Part shown: piece after piece, positions 11,136 through 23,640 of the stretch | Numbering within the stretch: position 1 is the first letter of the stretch | Layout of the letters: every line of letters starts with the position of its first letter | Source: Caprella mutica | Taxonomy: Eukaryota > Arthropoda > Malacostraca > Amphipoda > Caprellidae | NCBI GenBank assembly: GCA_947561585.1 | Contig: CANNZV010001473.1 | Coordinates: 62,001-126,000 of the forward strand | Length of the DNA stretch: 64,000 nucleotides | Direction: 5' to 3' | Made by a program: the position numbers and the translations under genes | The notes under the pieces: generated by a model | The model's database searches: none | Told to the model about the DNA's origin: nothing | What the model saw: only the letters and a program-made list of their open reading frames with translations

Positions 11136-14100
11136 ATATGATACAAATACATAAATATTATTAAAAAAAACTTTATTATTACTCATAATGAACTCAGAAA
11201 AAAATTGGTGCGAAAGGGTTAAATAACATAGCTAGATTCAAATATTTCTTAAATTCTTATATTTCCATTGATCTACATTTCAAATGTAGATGTTCAAATT
11301 AAAATATAACATATTAGCAAATGAATATCACAGTGTGACTAAAGACCATATTTTAATATTTACTAAATCACTATGTAAAATATCTTTGTAGAAAGATATT
11401 AATACAATATGGTGAGGAGAAAACCCTGTCCATATTTCTATTTTCCTTTGGTTTTAAATTTTAATGTCATCCATGAAAAAATTACACTACTAAGATTAAC
11501 ACGTTTCCTGTGATTGCCAGATGCTCAATAATGCTCTCACTGTGATTCCATACATATGCATTATTTCCAGTGCCTGTTTGTTTTGTTATGCTCTTTCTCA
11601 TATCGTTGATTGATACATAGTACAACAAAATGGTGACCATCTGTAGGTCTCTTTTGCATATATTTTTTATTAATTTGATGTATAAAAAAGACTAGGCACC
11701 CACCGGTGGGTCCTTTCGCAGCACATGACAAGTCAAGGGGACCCACCGTTGTGTCCCTTCGCAGGAAACTCATTAACAAATTATATTCTTATATAGCTAC
11801 ATAATATATTTAAATGATTTAATAAAACTGGTTTAAATTATATAGATATAATATTGATGATTTCTGATAAATTAAAAATGATTTTAGAGCTTCAAATAAT
11901 AAAAAAAAATCATAACCAAATAAACCAGTTTTTTTTAGCTTGGTTTAAACCGAACCACCCTGATTGCATTGCCTGCAATATACGAACAAAAACCTCAACT
12001 ATTATTGTAAAAGAAAGAGCAATAACTAAATCCTTATGGGTTTATAATTTACCATTTCACCTTATAATACCTTGTGTGATATGCTACTGTATGAACTTTT
12101 GATGCAGATTGCATTTCTTGCTGTAATATAGGGTATTGTTTTTCACTGTTTGCATCTAAGCCAAATGGTTATCCTTCATGATGTTATGAGCTAAATTGTC
12201 ATATTGTTGATGTGATGTAACGCTATTAGAGTGTATAAGTGAACTTGGTCTTCCAAATTTTTTTTGTAGGCAACTTGAATCATTCTTGAGCTAATGATCT
12301 TATAAAACAAAGCAAGTCTTCTTTGTAACTTCCCCTTTGAGCAAATAACAACACGCTATTCTTGGACACATTCTACAGATTGGCAATAAACTAATAATTG
12401 TAAAATACCACTATTTCCCTCTCCAAGTCTGGTTCGATATTGTGATACATTTTGGTCAAGCCTGTTGACCAAATGTTAGTGTTGTATTTCATTATAATAC
12501 TGGGTAACTGAAGGTATATTGTTTTCAGTGTTTGTCATTGACAGATTGACACTCTTCCATTTTCTACTGTTAGTTTTTTCTTAGATGTTGATTTGATGTC
12601 AGTCGATATTGTAATAATATCGCATTACTGTCAACGTAAGACTCAAAATATATTGGATATCAGGCAAATGGTCAGTACTATCAACATCTTCTCCAGATTC
12701 CCCATTAAAATATCTGGTCATTGTTGGATGGTGTTATTATAAGTTGATTAAACTTCAAATAAGTAGGTTCACTTCTACCTGTTTTACCACATTATTTTCA
12801 TGGGAGGTTTCACTATTCTAAGGTTCTAAATATTTTCTGAATTTTTTTCATTATTTTCAATAAATAGAGGCCCCTCGAAAATTAAATTTAATGAGCTAGA
12901 TTGAAGGGAAATATCTTACAGATGTATAGGTATATTATTGAAAGCAAATACTTTCAAAAAGAACATAATATATCAGTAAAATAGTGCTTAACACATCAGA
13001 GCCATAATATATTTTCATGTTGAAAGTATATAAATAAAAACCAAAATGTGCGGTGTCTAATTAAATTGCTAAGAATTTAGAATATATATTTGATATCATT
13101 TTGAAAAATGTATTTTCTATGCTTCTGAAGAGAAAAAAGACAATGTGGGTGCGACATGAAAGAAAACTTTATTCGTCTAATTCAATATGCCCATTGTGAA
13201 CACCTTATTAGAAACAAAAATAAGTAGATACAATGTTTTAACTCAATCAGTTACCCATTATGAAAATATATTGTTTTTTCTACGAAGCAATGATTTTAAG
13301 AAAATTGGGTTAATTAAATCAGTCATCTGGGTTGTATATGACGTAAAAGAATGAAGCACATGACAACCGATTCTCCTGATTTCCTGCTTTCAAAGGAACA
13401 TGGTTATTAAATTGCCCTTTTCATATGGGACTGATGGTTAATTATCACCTATTTTCTAGGTAGGTGAGGCTTGTTAATAAACTTATCCCATAGAGCAAAA
13501 TAAATCTCCGGGTTCGTTAACAATTATTTGTATTATCTTAACTTGAAGAGACTTGGAGGTAATTGATTGAATTCTATTAAACTGACAAATGACTAAACGG
13601 TAAAAGTTTTTAGGAAGTAAATTAAACACAAGGAAGTTTTACATGAGTTTACTTATAATAAAGTTCGAATAGTACAGAGTTCTAAGACTTACGCACAAGT
13701 CTTTAAATAAACACAACACAAGTTTTAAATGAACTAGCGGTTGAGTAAACTAAGGGTTTAAATAAACAAGGGTTTGAGTAGCCAACTCACAGAACCCGTC
13801 GATGGACAAGTCCGACCAACCAGTCTTCAAGAGACTATCGCGAAATATGAACACTTTAGTTAGGTGTCAACGGTATTTAAAGGGTGAACTGGAGGGTCCA
13901 ACCTTCCAGTGAATGAATAAACTTCTGTTAAGGTACTGATAGTACTTTTCAAAGATGTTTTTCTACTCACTGCAGATAGAAATAACACACAATGCATTAT
14001 TTAAATTTAACACGCTAGTGGTAATGGCTTTCTATACGAATAACATATAGATCGAACAGATTTACTAATAGTTCATTTTAGTCGAACCTGATTTGCTAAT

Positions 14101-15860
14101 AAACATCCAAATTTAAGCATACTATTTCAGAGTCCTGTTTAACCTAATACATGATCAGATATGTTACAAGTTCCTAACTATTAGTTAAGTATTTCAATTA
14201 GAATAATTGAAATACTTACTTATTTCCTTTTAAATTAATTAAGTATTAATTTCAATTCTATCTATAGTAAAAGAACTCAATATTTCTAAGTTGTATAACT
14301 GATTTACAAAGTTCATGAAGTTATATAACTTAGTACAAATTATAAAGTTATATTCTGAGTTACAAGTTATAGCTCTGGGTTACAAGTTATAAAGTTATGT
14401 TCTGAAGTTACCAGTTATATTAGCGGCTTACATCAAAGCTATTCGTTTATAATTATATTCGAGCTCCTAGTGAGAATAACATGACCATAAATTTAAATAG
14501 CATTTCCTTCTAATGAACAGTGTACAAAATTAAAAAGATTATGTCTGATTAAATGATTATCAAATTATAGAAATTGAAAGATTCAGTAAAGATACAAGTT
14601 CAGCGTATTAACAATAGATTATTGTTAATAATGGTAATGTTGTAGTAGCCTCAATCTACAGTGGCACAGGTGGCAAAATATAACACATATTTTGTGGTGC
14701 GAAAACGCACCGAGCGTTGTAAATGGGTTAACTGTGCACCATGAACCTTAACTAGGCATACCCAGTTATATTTTTTGTTTGTTTATTTACTTGGCATGCA
14801 TTAATTTATTACAATCTTTTTTCTATAAAGAAATTGACATCTAAAATTTTGATATTAAATAAAACTTGTGAATTAAATTGACTTCCTGCTATTAATATAA
14901 TACCTAGGGTAAGGCTAAATGTTATATAAAATTAAATTAACAGAATTCAAACAGCTTTTACTGATTACCTCCACAAATATATTACTTTCTAAATACAAAT
15001 AATTTATATTTAAAAGTTAAAACTAGTCAGAAAACACCTAACAGGTGATAGGAAATATTAACTAGCTGTTGATTGGTTCATTTGCAAGCCAATTGATTAT
15101 TCCTAACTTACAGTTAAGCTGTATTCGCTGTAACTATTGCAAATATTATGATCATGCAGGTGGAATAGATTGAATATCATATTATGGTAAAAGATATACT
15201 TAATAATTTACTGTAAGATTATTTTTCATTTATCCCATTTTCATGTTGATAATTTTTGTAATAGATACGTTGGAAACGGCTTAAATGAAAATTACCGATC
15301 AAAAGTTACTCGTCAATTATTTTCTATACCCGGAGAAATAATTACTAGATATGGGGTATGATTGTACATTTGATATAACTATTGAATATTTTTTGTCAGA
15401 ATGTAAACTTGAAAGCATTTATTGCAACTTATTTGAATAAAAAAAGATTAATTTCTTGTTTGATGTTTTGACCTTTAGCTATTTCATAATTTCTTTTAAA
15501 AAAATTAATTAACAGCAAAGTAAATATTTCTATTATATGTTGAATACTAGGTGTATAAACAGAAAATGTGACTGCAAATCAAATACAGGGATCAAATGAC
15601 CGGTACCAAACTTGGCACAGTGTACCAAGCTTGGCACAGTGTACCAAGCTAGGTGCACTAAACCTAGTTAAGTCAATCAACATATATGTCACATGTTTGA
15701 CTGATCTGCAATATTGACCGATTTCGCTGCGCAATCTATTGATCAATCGTTAGCGCATGCACATTGAAATTTAGTCTGGGTTTCAAGTCTGCAAAATGGA
15801 GTACAATTTTAACATTTTCTGTGTGAACAGTCCTTAATTTCTTCCTATATTTACATATAC
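11136..15860. other. Gene-poor AT-rich region
   Basis: No coding region, RNA gene or large array can be supported apart from the short repeat at 11696. About 14280-14420 has a loose repeat of GTTACAAGTTATAAAGTTAT-type sequence, and 14694-14709 has a GGTGCG-AAAA-CGCACC hairpin. The short ORFs in this stretch lack family motifs and are likely chance. Confidence 0.6.
11696..11766. repeat. Near-palindromic repeat pair
   Basis: Two close copies of ACCCACCG(G/T)TG(G/T)GTCC followed by TTCGCAG, about 42 bp apart. The first contains the palindrome CACCCACCGGTGGGT. Possibly the end of a small DNA element; unassigned. Confidence 0.5.
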
Positions 15861-16040
15861 TCAATGATAACGATATGCATAGATGTTCATTGAGCTGATG
15901 ACACCACATGTATTGGTCTGGTGACAATTTGGAGGATCGGTTTCAAGAGGTATATAAGGAACTGGAGAAAATTTTTGTGTGGCTGAGAACAAATAGATTA
16001 TCATTAAATGTAAGGAAAACCTCATTCATGTTATTTATCA
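15860..16040 (+). mobile_element. LINE A, left part (plus strand RT fragment)
   Basis: The catalytic ADDT codons sit at 15894-15905, followed after a frameshift by YWSGDNLEDRFQEVYKELEK, then FVWLRTNRLSLNVRKTSFML. This is the classic stretch after the YADD box of LINE RT ('l..l..Wl..N.LslN..Kt..m.F'). The sequence breaks at about 16040 and its logical continuation is at 23466. Confidence 0.7.
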
Positions 16041-16484
16041 ATCAATTTTTACCTGTTGTGGGTAGGTCTGTGTTTTGTATTTTGAGTGTGAGTGTTGTGC
16101 TGTATTCTGCTGGATCAAGAGTGAAAAGTGTTGTGTTTTGAAGGCATTGAATGTAAGTTGGTTTTGTTTTGTCCAGGTGTGTATCTGTTCTAGGTATTGT
16201 TGTATTTGTGATTGTGCTTGTCTGTGGGTCTTGTGTGATGATAGTATGGTAATGTCGTCTGCATATGTGATGAGATGTACTGTGATTGGTGGTTTTGGGT
16301 ATCTCATATGTATATGTTGAAGAGTGTTGGTGATAGGATGTCTCCTTGTGGTACTCCTATCTTCATGTGTCTGTGTCTGGAGTTTGTTCCGTTGTATTGT
16401 GTGTAGTTGTTTCATCCTTTGATATAGTTGACTATAAATTTGATTACTGTGGGAGGGATGTTTGTGTTGTGTATTTTGTGGATT
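16041..16484 (-). mobile_element. LINE B, part 1 (3' part, minus strand RT)
   Basis: Read on the minus strand from 16484 down. NIPPTVIKFIVNYIKG and GVPQGDILSPTLFNIYI (RT motif 4) come first. After a frameshift follow LITYADDITILSSH (motif 5, catalytic YADD) and then QNQLTFNAFKT. It is a degenerate non-LTR RT. The upstream part of the same RT is at 22028-22134 and 23317-23465, separated by two later insertions. Confidence 0.85.
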
Positions 16485-16488
16485 AGTT
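16485..16488. other. Target-site duplication of the Gypsy element (left)
   Basis: AGTT, repeated at 22024-22027. A 4-bp duplication is typical for Gypsy integrases. Removing the element and one copy leaves LINE B's frame continuous (FDTVNIHKLIHKI), which fixes the boundaries. Confidence 0.9.
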
Positions 16489-17188
16489 TGTAGCGTTATA
16501 AAACTCTTATTAATTTATTTCTCATAATTCATTATTCATATTTATATTTATTTATTCTTTTTCTTCATCGTAAAATTTGTTATCCGACTTCTGTGTACAC
16601 CATGTAAGGTTACCTGCAGAAATATTAAATTCTTAATCAGTAGTGTTATAGCCTTTGCTAGTAGTGCATCTCTTATTATAAACATTGTGGAATTTAAAAG
16701 TGTAGCTAAATTTTGTGTACCGTTTTCATTACTTTATTTTTGAACTAAATCATTTCTTTAAAAACTAACTTTTCTCAAATTACTTTTTTATAAATTAACT
16801 GTGATTGAAAGTATTGGTTTCTTATTCATATTACCTTGTTCTATTACACTAGCTATTACTTCTCTTAAATATAATTATTTAATTTTTCATAATCTTTGCT
16901 TTTGATAGTTATTTCTTTTCTATTTTGTTCTAGATCATTTCGCATATAATATAACTGCTCTACCGTATTAAATATTAAACCTAAAATTTAAAAGATTTAA
17001 ACTAAACTAGTGTTCTATAACCTCTCTGAGGTGAGTTTAAACTGTTTATAAAATTGTGCATTATTTGTTATAATATCTTTAAAACTATTAGGTACTTATG
17101 CTGTGTATAATTTAAATTACAGGTGTCGGTCGGACCCCAAAATGAAATCTTGAGAATTAAAAACTTTGTTACTCCTGACCTTCCCTCA
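16489..17188 (+). repeat. 5' LTR
   Basis: 700 bp, begins TGTAGCGTTATAAAAC and ends CCTTCCCTCA. It matches the 3' LTR except for a few substitutions and small indels, notably a stretch of about 8 bp present only in the 3' copy near 21373. Confidence 0.95.
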
Positions 17189-17190
17189 AC

Positions 17191-17208
17191 TGGTGACCAC
17201 GGGAAGTG
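17191..17208 (+). other. Primer-binding site
   Basis: Two bases after the LTR, TGGTGACCACGGGAAGTG. The first eight bases match the complement expected for the 3' end of tRNA-Trp; the rest is diverged. Confidence 0.65.
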
Positions 17209-17229
17209 TTAAGGACTAAGAGTAACTCT

Positions 17230-18115
17230 AATAATGGGCGGAGAAGGAAAAGCTACGGAAGAAATACAAGCTGTAGGCATTTAAAATACCAGACTTCATG
17301 GAAACTGCAGCCAGTGCATGGTTTCAAATTATTGAAGCAAATTTCAAGTTGAAGCGCATAACCGTGGGTGAGACTAAATTTTTCCATGTAGTAGCCTCTT
17401 TGCCACCTGCTCTCGTTGCAAGACTTCCTCCACAAATTTTGGAAAACCAAAACTACGATGAAATTAAGGAAGGAGTCATTGCAATGCATGAGCGCACTAA
17501 ACCAGAACTGTTCTTCAAACTAATTGCTAAAACTACCATGTCCGGTAGACCTTCAACTTACCTTCAAGAATTGAATGAGATAGCACAGAAAGTAGGAGTT
17601 TCAGACGATCTAGTATGCCATCAATTTATTCAAGCTTTACCTGGCACTATATCAATCGTACTAGCAGCTCAGAAAGACCTAACTTTGACACAACTGGGAA
17701 AGTTAGCGGATGAACTTTCCCCATTATTTCAGAATAATGCGATGAGCCGATGACTGTGAATAACATCTCTAATCCTGCATCAGCTACTCAGGAACAAATG
17801 GAACGTTTCCACTACGGATCCACCTCTCGAAATTATGGCGATAACCCTAATTCCATTCCAATTGGGTTACGTCCATTCGGCTCTGGTCAGAGACCTAGAA
17901 TTTGTAGAGGACATCTTTACTTTACAGAACAATCAAAAACTTGTAAACCCTGGTGCAAATTTCCAGGAAATAAAAGTAGGTACTCCATGCAGCCATCTTC
18001 AAAACCAGTTTCTGCCGCTAGATCTCGTTCATCTTCAAGAAAGAGTTCTCCAGGACGGCGCTATCATAGTAACGAGTTCACAGATTCTACAGTTCCAACC
18101 CACTCTGAAAACTAG
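17230..18115 (+). pseudogene. Gag of the Gypsy element, broken
   Basis: Structural capsid/nucleocapsid protein. 17298-17750 reads METAASAWFQIIEANFKLKR...FFHVVASLPP, a CsRn1-type Gag core. The second part (17750-18115, another frame) carries C-x2-H-x9-C-x3-C (CRGHLYFTEQSKTCKPWC), the CHCC finger. Breaks: a frameshift before 17298, where the N-terminal peptide is in another frame, and a frame change near 17750. The stop at 18113-18115 precedes pol in the -1 frame. Confidence 0.85.
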
Positions 18116-21100
18116 ACGGGCGTGTTGTATTAGCAGCTAGTGGCCTGCCCCCTTTTGAGATTGCTGCACATATTGGCTCTAATAAAATAAACCTAATAAT
18201 AGATACAGGCGCTACTTTATCTATTTTACCACAATGCTATAGGGCTGGACTTCTAATTAGACCTACAGCAATAAAATTATCTGCTGCGAATGGAGATACA
18301 ATTAACTGTATAGGAGAAGCTGAAGTCTCGATTGCGATACCGGCGTTGAAAAGAAACTTCGTTTGGACTTTTGTGGTGGCTGACACTACACACCCATTGC
18401 TAGGGGTTGATTTTCTAAGTCATCACAATTTACTGGTGGACTGCAGAAAAAGAAAGTTAATAGACCAAGAAACTAAATTGTACGCACCTACCAAAACTAC
18501 AGAAACTTTGTGTATTCAAGTAATACTACCAGACGTTGTCAAGCAACCAAACAGTGTACAAGAGCTATTTAATAAATATACCTCTCTACTTACACATAGT
18601 GCTACCTCTCCATCTGTTAAATCCAAGATCTATCATCACATTGAAACTGATGATAGGAAGCCATCATTTGCCAAAGTTTGCCAACTATCAGATGAAAAAA
18701 GGAATATAGCATACAAAGAAATTTCAGAGCTCTTACGTGCAGGAATAATTAGATAGTCTCGATCACCATGGTCATCTCCATTGCATATGGTTCCAAAGAG
18801 TTCCCCAGGAGAATGGAGAATGTGTGGCGATTACCGAACTCTAAACGCTGGAACTAAACCAGATCGGTATGGTATCCCTAACACGAATAGCGTTTCACAA
18901 AGACTCCATAACATGAACATATTTTCGAAAATTGACTTAGTGAAAGCCTACCACCAAATCCCCGTTTATCCTGCGGATATAGAGAAGACTGCTATTGCTA
19001 CTCCATTCGGGTTATACGAGTATGTGTACATGCCATTCGGCTTGAGAAATGCAGGATGCACATTTCAGCGACACATTGACAATCTATTTCTCGATGTGAA
19101 ATGTGTATTTATTTATATGGGCGACATATTGGTATTTTCTAAAAGCGAAGAAGAACATCTGCGTAACTTGGAAATTGTATTCAGAATTCTAAGCGACAAT
19201 CAGCTGAGAATATCTCTGGAAAAATGTACCTTCTTAAAGGAGAAGTTAGATTTTCTGGGATGCAGTGTGAGCAAAGATGGAATGAGACCAACTTCTAAAA
19301 AGATCTACGAGATCAACGATTTTCCTGAACCATCAGACTCTAAAACCTTACGACGTTTCTTAGGTATGATCGGATTTTACAGAAGATTAGTACCAAATTT
19401 TGCCTCTGTGGTTTTACCATTAACTGAACTAATCAAAGAAAATCCTAATTCCAAAGTTCTAAAAATGAGTGAAAACGAAGTGGAAGCTTTCACTAAAGTG
19501 AAAAAGATTTTAGGTGAAATTAGCGCGCTACCTCATCTTGTTTCGAACGTCACTAACTACCAGTTAGTAACTGATGGTTCGAATTACGCTGTTGGTGCAG
19601 CGCTACATCAAATGGTTAATGGAGAAGCTATACCAATCGGTTTCTTTTCAAAGAAACTATCTGATGCTCAGAAGAAAACCTCTACCTTCGATCGTGAACT
19701 ATTGGCTGCTTATTTAGCAGTACTCCATTTTAAATTTCAGATAGAAGGAAGAGTTGTTACCCTGTTTACAGATCACAAACCATTAGCGTGTGCCTTTCAT
19801 AAAACTACCATGATGAAATCTGATAAACAGCAGCGTTACCTATCTTTGATTACTGAATATTGTAGCGGACTGTCTTTCGCGTCCTACTAATGCTGTTATG
19901 ATAGATTTATTTGACCTTCCTGCCATGTTTAAGGAACAAATAAATGATAGCGAAATTTCTAAATATAGTGAACGTCTCGAATCTTTTTCTTATGATGGTA
20001 AAAATTCTATCATGTGCGATATGTCGACAAATTATCCTAGACCTTATGTTCCCATTGTGTGTCGTAAACCATGTTTTAATAATTTTCACTCCATATCGCA
20101 TCCAGGTGTTAAGGCAACTTCAAGAATAGTTCGTGAAAGATACTTCTGGCCAAATATGGACAAAGACTTGAGAGTTTGGACAAGAGAATGCCAATCTTGT
20201 CAACAAAGCAAAGTACAACGCCATACCAAAAGTGAAGTTCTGAAGTTCAACTTGCCTTCCGAAAGATTCGAGACTATACATTTGGATATAGTCGGCCCTT
20301 TGCCGCCAGTTAAATTAGCGTCTTCAGACACCTTTCACATCTCCTTACCGCTATTTACTCACTTGCATTGACAGGGCAACGAGGTGGATTGAGGCAATAC
20401 CTATGGAAAACATAACTGCTGCCTCAGTCGCTGTTGCTTTTGTCACGATGTGGGTTTCTCGTTTCGGAGTTCCTCTCTACGTTGTCACTGATCGTGGAAC
20501 ACAATTCGAGAGTGAATTGTTCCAGGAATTATCTAAATTGATAGGATTCAACCGTCTAAGAACTACGTCTTTCCACGCACAAGCAAACGGCATGATAGAA
20601 AGGCAACATCGAACTATTAAGACTGCCATCATGTCTCGCAAACAGGAATGGCTACAAGCTCTGCCAATCGTTCTATTGGGAATGAGAATGGTGCCAAATG
20701 AATCGGGATTTTTGTCATTCACAGCTGTAACTTTGACTGCAATACTACATCCAAGACCACTAGTTAGTCCAGATGAAAGCGACAGCTACTTTAATCACGA
20801 ATCTGTCCGGAAACTCGCCATCGAGATGTCGAAGATAGATTTCAGCCAGTTATCCAATGGAAGTCTACATTCTAAACCGAACTCTTATGTACCTCTCGAA
20901 TTGGAGATGTGCACACACGTTTGGGTTCGTGTAGACAGGGTACGTAAACCGTTGGAGGCTCCATACTCCGGTCCATTTCTTGTTGTCAAGAAGTTCAATA
21001 AGTACTTCATAGTATTGAACGCATACGGAAAAGAACAGTCCGTATCTATTGACCGCATTAAGCCTGTTCATATGGAAGCAACTTCCAAACAAGACTGCAC

Positions 21101-21263
21101 TAAAACGACGAACTTACCAGAAGTTTGCGCTGAAGAAGCTGAGCAGTCCAGTGGATCATCAGATGTCAAGACTACGAAAGAAGACGTAGCTACGAAAGAA
21201 ATCGTGACTCGTAGTGGACGGAAAGTCAAATTTTTGAATAGACTCCATTACCATCATTATTAA
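18115..21263 (+). pseudogene. Pol of the Gypsy element, broken
   Basis: Protease: LIIDTGATLSILP at about 18193-18231 (catalytic Asp in DTGA) and [37 protein letters not shown], and YMGD in place of the usual Y-x-D-D box at about 19116. RNase [15 protein letters not shown] ... [20 protein letters not shown]. Integrase: the HHCC zinc region (HPGVKATSRIV...CQSCQQ), then LDIVGP, VTDRGTQFES and ANGMIERQ (the last Asp and Glu are 35 residues apart). Breaks: TAG at 18754-18756, a frameshift or deletion at about 19890, and a frameshift at about 20330-20400. The last open part ends at 21263. Confidence 0.93.
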
Positions 21264-21316
21264 TAGATGATACGAGCTTATTTATTATGGCTCCTCCATT
21301 TGATGGGGAGCTATAT

Positions 21317-22023
21317 TGTAGCGTTATAAAACTCATATTAATTTATTTCTCATAATTCATTATTCATATTTCCATTTTATATTTATTTATTCTTTTTCTT
21401 CATCGTAAAATTTGTTATCCGTACTTCTGTGTACACCATGTAAGGTTACCTGCAGAAATATTAAATTCTTAATCAGTAGTGTTATAGCCTTTGCTAGTAG
21501 TGCATCTCTTATTATAAACATTGTGGAATTTAAAAGTGTAGCTAAATTTTGTGTACCGTTTTCATTACTTTATTTTTGAACTAAATCATTTCTTTAAAAA
21601 CTAACTTTTCTCAAATTACTTTTTTATAAATTAACTGTGATTGAAAGTATTGGATTCTTATTCATATTACCGTGTTCTATTACACTAGCTATTACTTCTC
21701 TTAAATATAATTATTTAATTTTTCATAATCTTTGCTTTTGATAGTTATTTCTTTTCTATTTTGTTCTAGATCATTTCGCATATAATATAACTGCTCTACC
21801 GTATTAAATATTAAACCTAAAATTTAAAAGATTTAAACTAAACTAGTGTTCTATAACCTCTCTGAGGTGAGTTTAAACTGTTTATAAAATTGTGCATTAT
21901 TTGTTATAATATCTTTAAAACTATTAGGTACTTATGCTGTGTATAATTTAAATTACAGGTGTCGGTCGGACCCCAAAATAAATCTTGAGAATTAAAAACT
22001 TTGTTACTCCTGACCTTCCCTCA
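21317..22023 (+). repeat. 3' LTR
   Basis: 707 bp, begins TGTAGCGTTATAAAAC and ends CCTTCCCTCA, followed by the AGTT duplication at 22024-22027. A short purine run (GATGGGGAG, 21302-21310) just upstream may be the polypurine tract. Confidence 0.95.
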
Positions 22024-22027
22024 AGTT

Positions 22028-22134
22028 TGTGTATGTTTACCGTATCAAAGGTTTGGACATGTTCAATGCCACTGACACATTTCTGTCTGGTGTTTGTCTC
22101 TTTTTAAAACCTCATGTGATTATGTTGTTTATTA
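22028..22134 (-). mobile_element. LINE B, part 2
   Basis: On the minus strand it reads FKKRQTPDRNVSVALNMSKP followed by a region continuous with FDTVNIHKL across the Gypsy site. This is the RT motif 3 area ('valDmSkAFDtV'). It is bounded on the right by the TA-flanked element at 22135. Confidence 0.85.
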
Positions 22135-23316
22135 GCGTCGACCAGGGTATTCCATCACACTCAGAGTATCGGGGTACTTAATCTCACCCGTTTTTTAACA
22201 GTGAAGGAGTAATAATTTCGGAAAACTGATAAAACCTGATAACGTGATTTCTTCTATAAATATAGTAACTTTCATTCGTTTTTGCTTGATGAAAGTATAA
22301 AATAATTTAGAGTAAACAGTAGAGAGCTTTTTTCACCTTATAAAAACTTTATTTCAGATTTTACTAAAATCCCGCAACTTTAACACTGGGTTGGACAATT
22401 ATGTTTGAAATCCCACTGAAATCTACATGGACACAGTAAAATATGCCATCAAAATGAATTATAAACAGTTTATATAAATATGCACTATTACGGTATTTAT
22501 AGCATGCCAATGTAATGCGTTGAATTGCCCCAAATACGAAAAAGTGCATGGGGTAATTAATTGCACACATCATGGGGTAATTAATTGCAGTTTCCTTAGA
22601 GATAATCAATGCATTTATATGAGATTATATGTATAAATGTTGAAAGTTCAGCTCATTATTATGTCACATTAGTTAAAATACATCTGCCTCGATCTGCTAT
22701 GCTACTGCCTTAAATCTGCCCCAAACTGCCATGACGTTGCCCCAAACTGCCAAGATTCTGCCCCGAAATGCAGGGATGCTGGCGTGAATCTTCCCTGAAC
22801 TGCCATGAATCTGCTATGACACTTCCGTGATCTGTTATACTACTACTGTGAATCTGCTATGACGCTGCCCTGAACTGTAATGACTCTGCTCTGAACTGCC
22901 ATGAATCTGCTCCGAACTTCCATGACACTGCTGTGAATCTGCCCTAACTGCCATGACGCTGCTGTCAATCTGCCCCGAACTGCCATGATGCTGCTGTGAA
23001 TCTGCCCCAATCTGCTATGCTACTGCCTTGAATTTACCCTGATCTGCAATACTACTGCCGTGAATCTGTTCCGATCTGCACTGCAATTAATTACCCCAAA
23101 AGTGCGAGACAATTACCCCAATTCTCAGAAATAGTCAATCACGTAAATTTTTTATTAATAAATAACGAACCATAAGAGATAAAAGGTTGAAATTTGGTAC
23201 ACGTCATTATCAAAGTAATATCTTAATATGGTGTAAGTATGAAGTTTTTACCTTGCTTAGTCTTTATGCTAGATCAAAGTTTCGTTGAAAGTGCGATGGA
23301 ATACCCCGGTCGACGC
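22135..23316. mobile_element. Non-autonomous DNA transposon, 26-bp TIRs, TA target
   Basis: Left end GCGTCGACCAGGGTATTCCA (22135) and right end the complement of GCGTCGACCGGGGTATTCCA (23316), with two mismatches over 26 bp. TA lies on both sides (22133-22134, 23317-23318), so removal restores LINE B. There is no transposase frame. The size and TA duplication suggest a Tc1/mariner-superfamily derivative. The interior holds a degenerate minisatellite at 22690-23080. Confidence 0.88.
22690..23080. repeat. Degenerate minisatellite, units about 30 bp
   Basis: Recurrent CTGCCATGACGCTGC, TGAATCTGCCCCGAA and variants, irregular in length. It lies inside the TA-flanked element. Confidence 0.8.
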
Positions 23317-23465
23317 TATGTGTAGTGCTGTTGTTGTGGAGTGTTTGGTTTAGAAGCTGTTTTTGTGCAATGATATGTGGTGTTATGAACTGGTTGAGTA
23401 GTATTTCTTTTATTGTTTATGCTAGTGGTGAGAGTAGTGATATTGGTCTGTATGAAGTGCCTGTG
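23317..23465 (-). mobile_element. LINE B, part 3 (5'-most part present)
   Basis: The minus strand reads SYRPISLLSPLA, a stop, then TIKEILLNQFITPHIIAQKQ and LLNQTLHNNSTTH. This is RT motifs 1-2 ('sYRPISLLs...K..Ek.l..rl'). The copy ends at about 23465, as expected for a 5'-truncated LINE insertion. Confidence 0.85.
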
Positions 23466-23640
23466 TTTTATCATGGCAAGCCTTTTCCTGTTTGCATTAA
23501 TTATGAGATAGTCGATAGGGCCAATGATGTAAAATTTATGTATATCTTGTTAGATGATAGGTTTAAATACAAGAGTCATGTCCTTCCAATTTTTAAGAGG
23601 TTATCTTCTGTAACTTGAGTAAATCTATTTCTCCATGTTC
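23466..23640 (+). mobile_element. LINE A, right part
   Basis: The plus strand reads HGKPFPVCINYEIVDRANDV and then KFMYILLDDRFKYKSHVLPI. This is the RT C-terminal pattern 'vkFLGi.lDd.l.wk.Hi..i..kl', continuing the fragment ending at 16040. TTTATCA occurs at both edges (16034-16040, 23467-23473) and may be the duplication made by LINE B. Confidence 0.65.

Larger units (their letters stand above)
16489..22023 (+). mobile_element. Gypsy/Ty3 LTR retrotransposon, CsRn1-like, 5.5 kb
   Basis: A complete insertion with two LTRs (16489-17188, 21317-22023; both TG...CA), a primer-binding site, gag, and pol in the order protease, RT, RNase H, integrase. The Gag zinc motif is of CHCC type and the PBS starts TGGTGACC. 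Both are features reported for the CsRn1 clade, with a tRNA-Trp primer as the known correlate. Gag to pol is a -1 frame change. Several pol breaks and a changed RT active site make it non-autonomous, yet the LTRs differ at only a handful of positions. Confidence 0.93.

Noticed and set aside
11205..11223. GGTGCGAAAGGG followed by TTAA, resembling a piggyBac end
   Set aside because: No matching opposite end with TTAA could be found, so an element cannot be bounded. A similar GAAAGGGTTAA occurs at about 24166, also without a partner.
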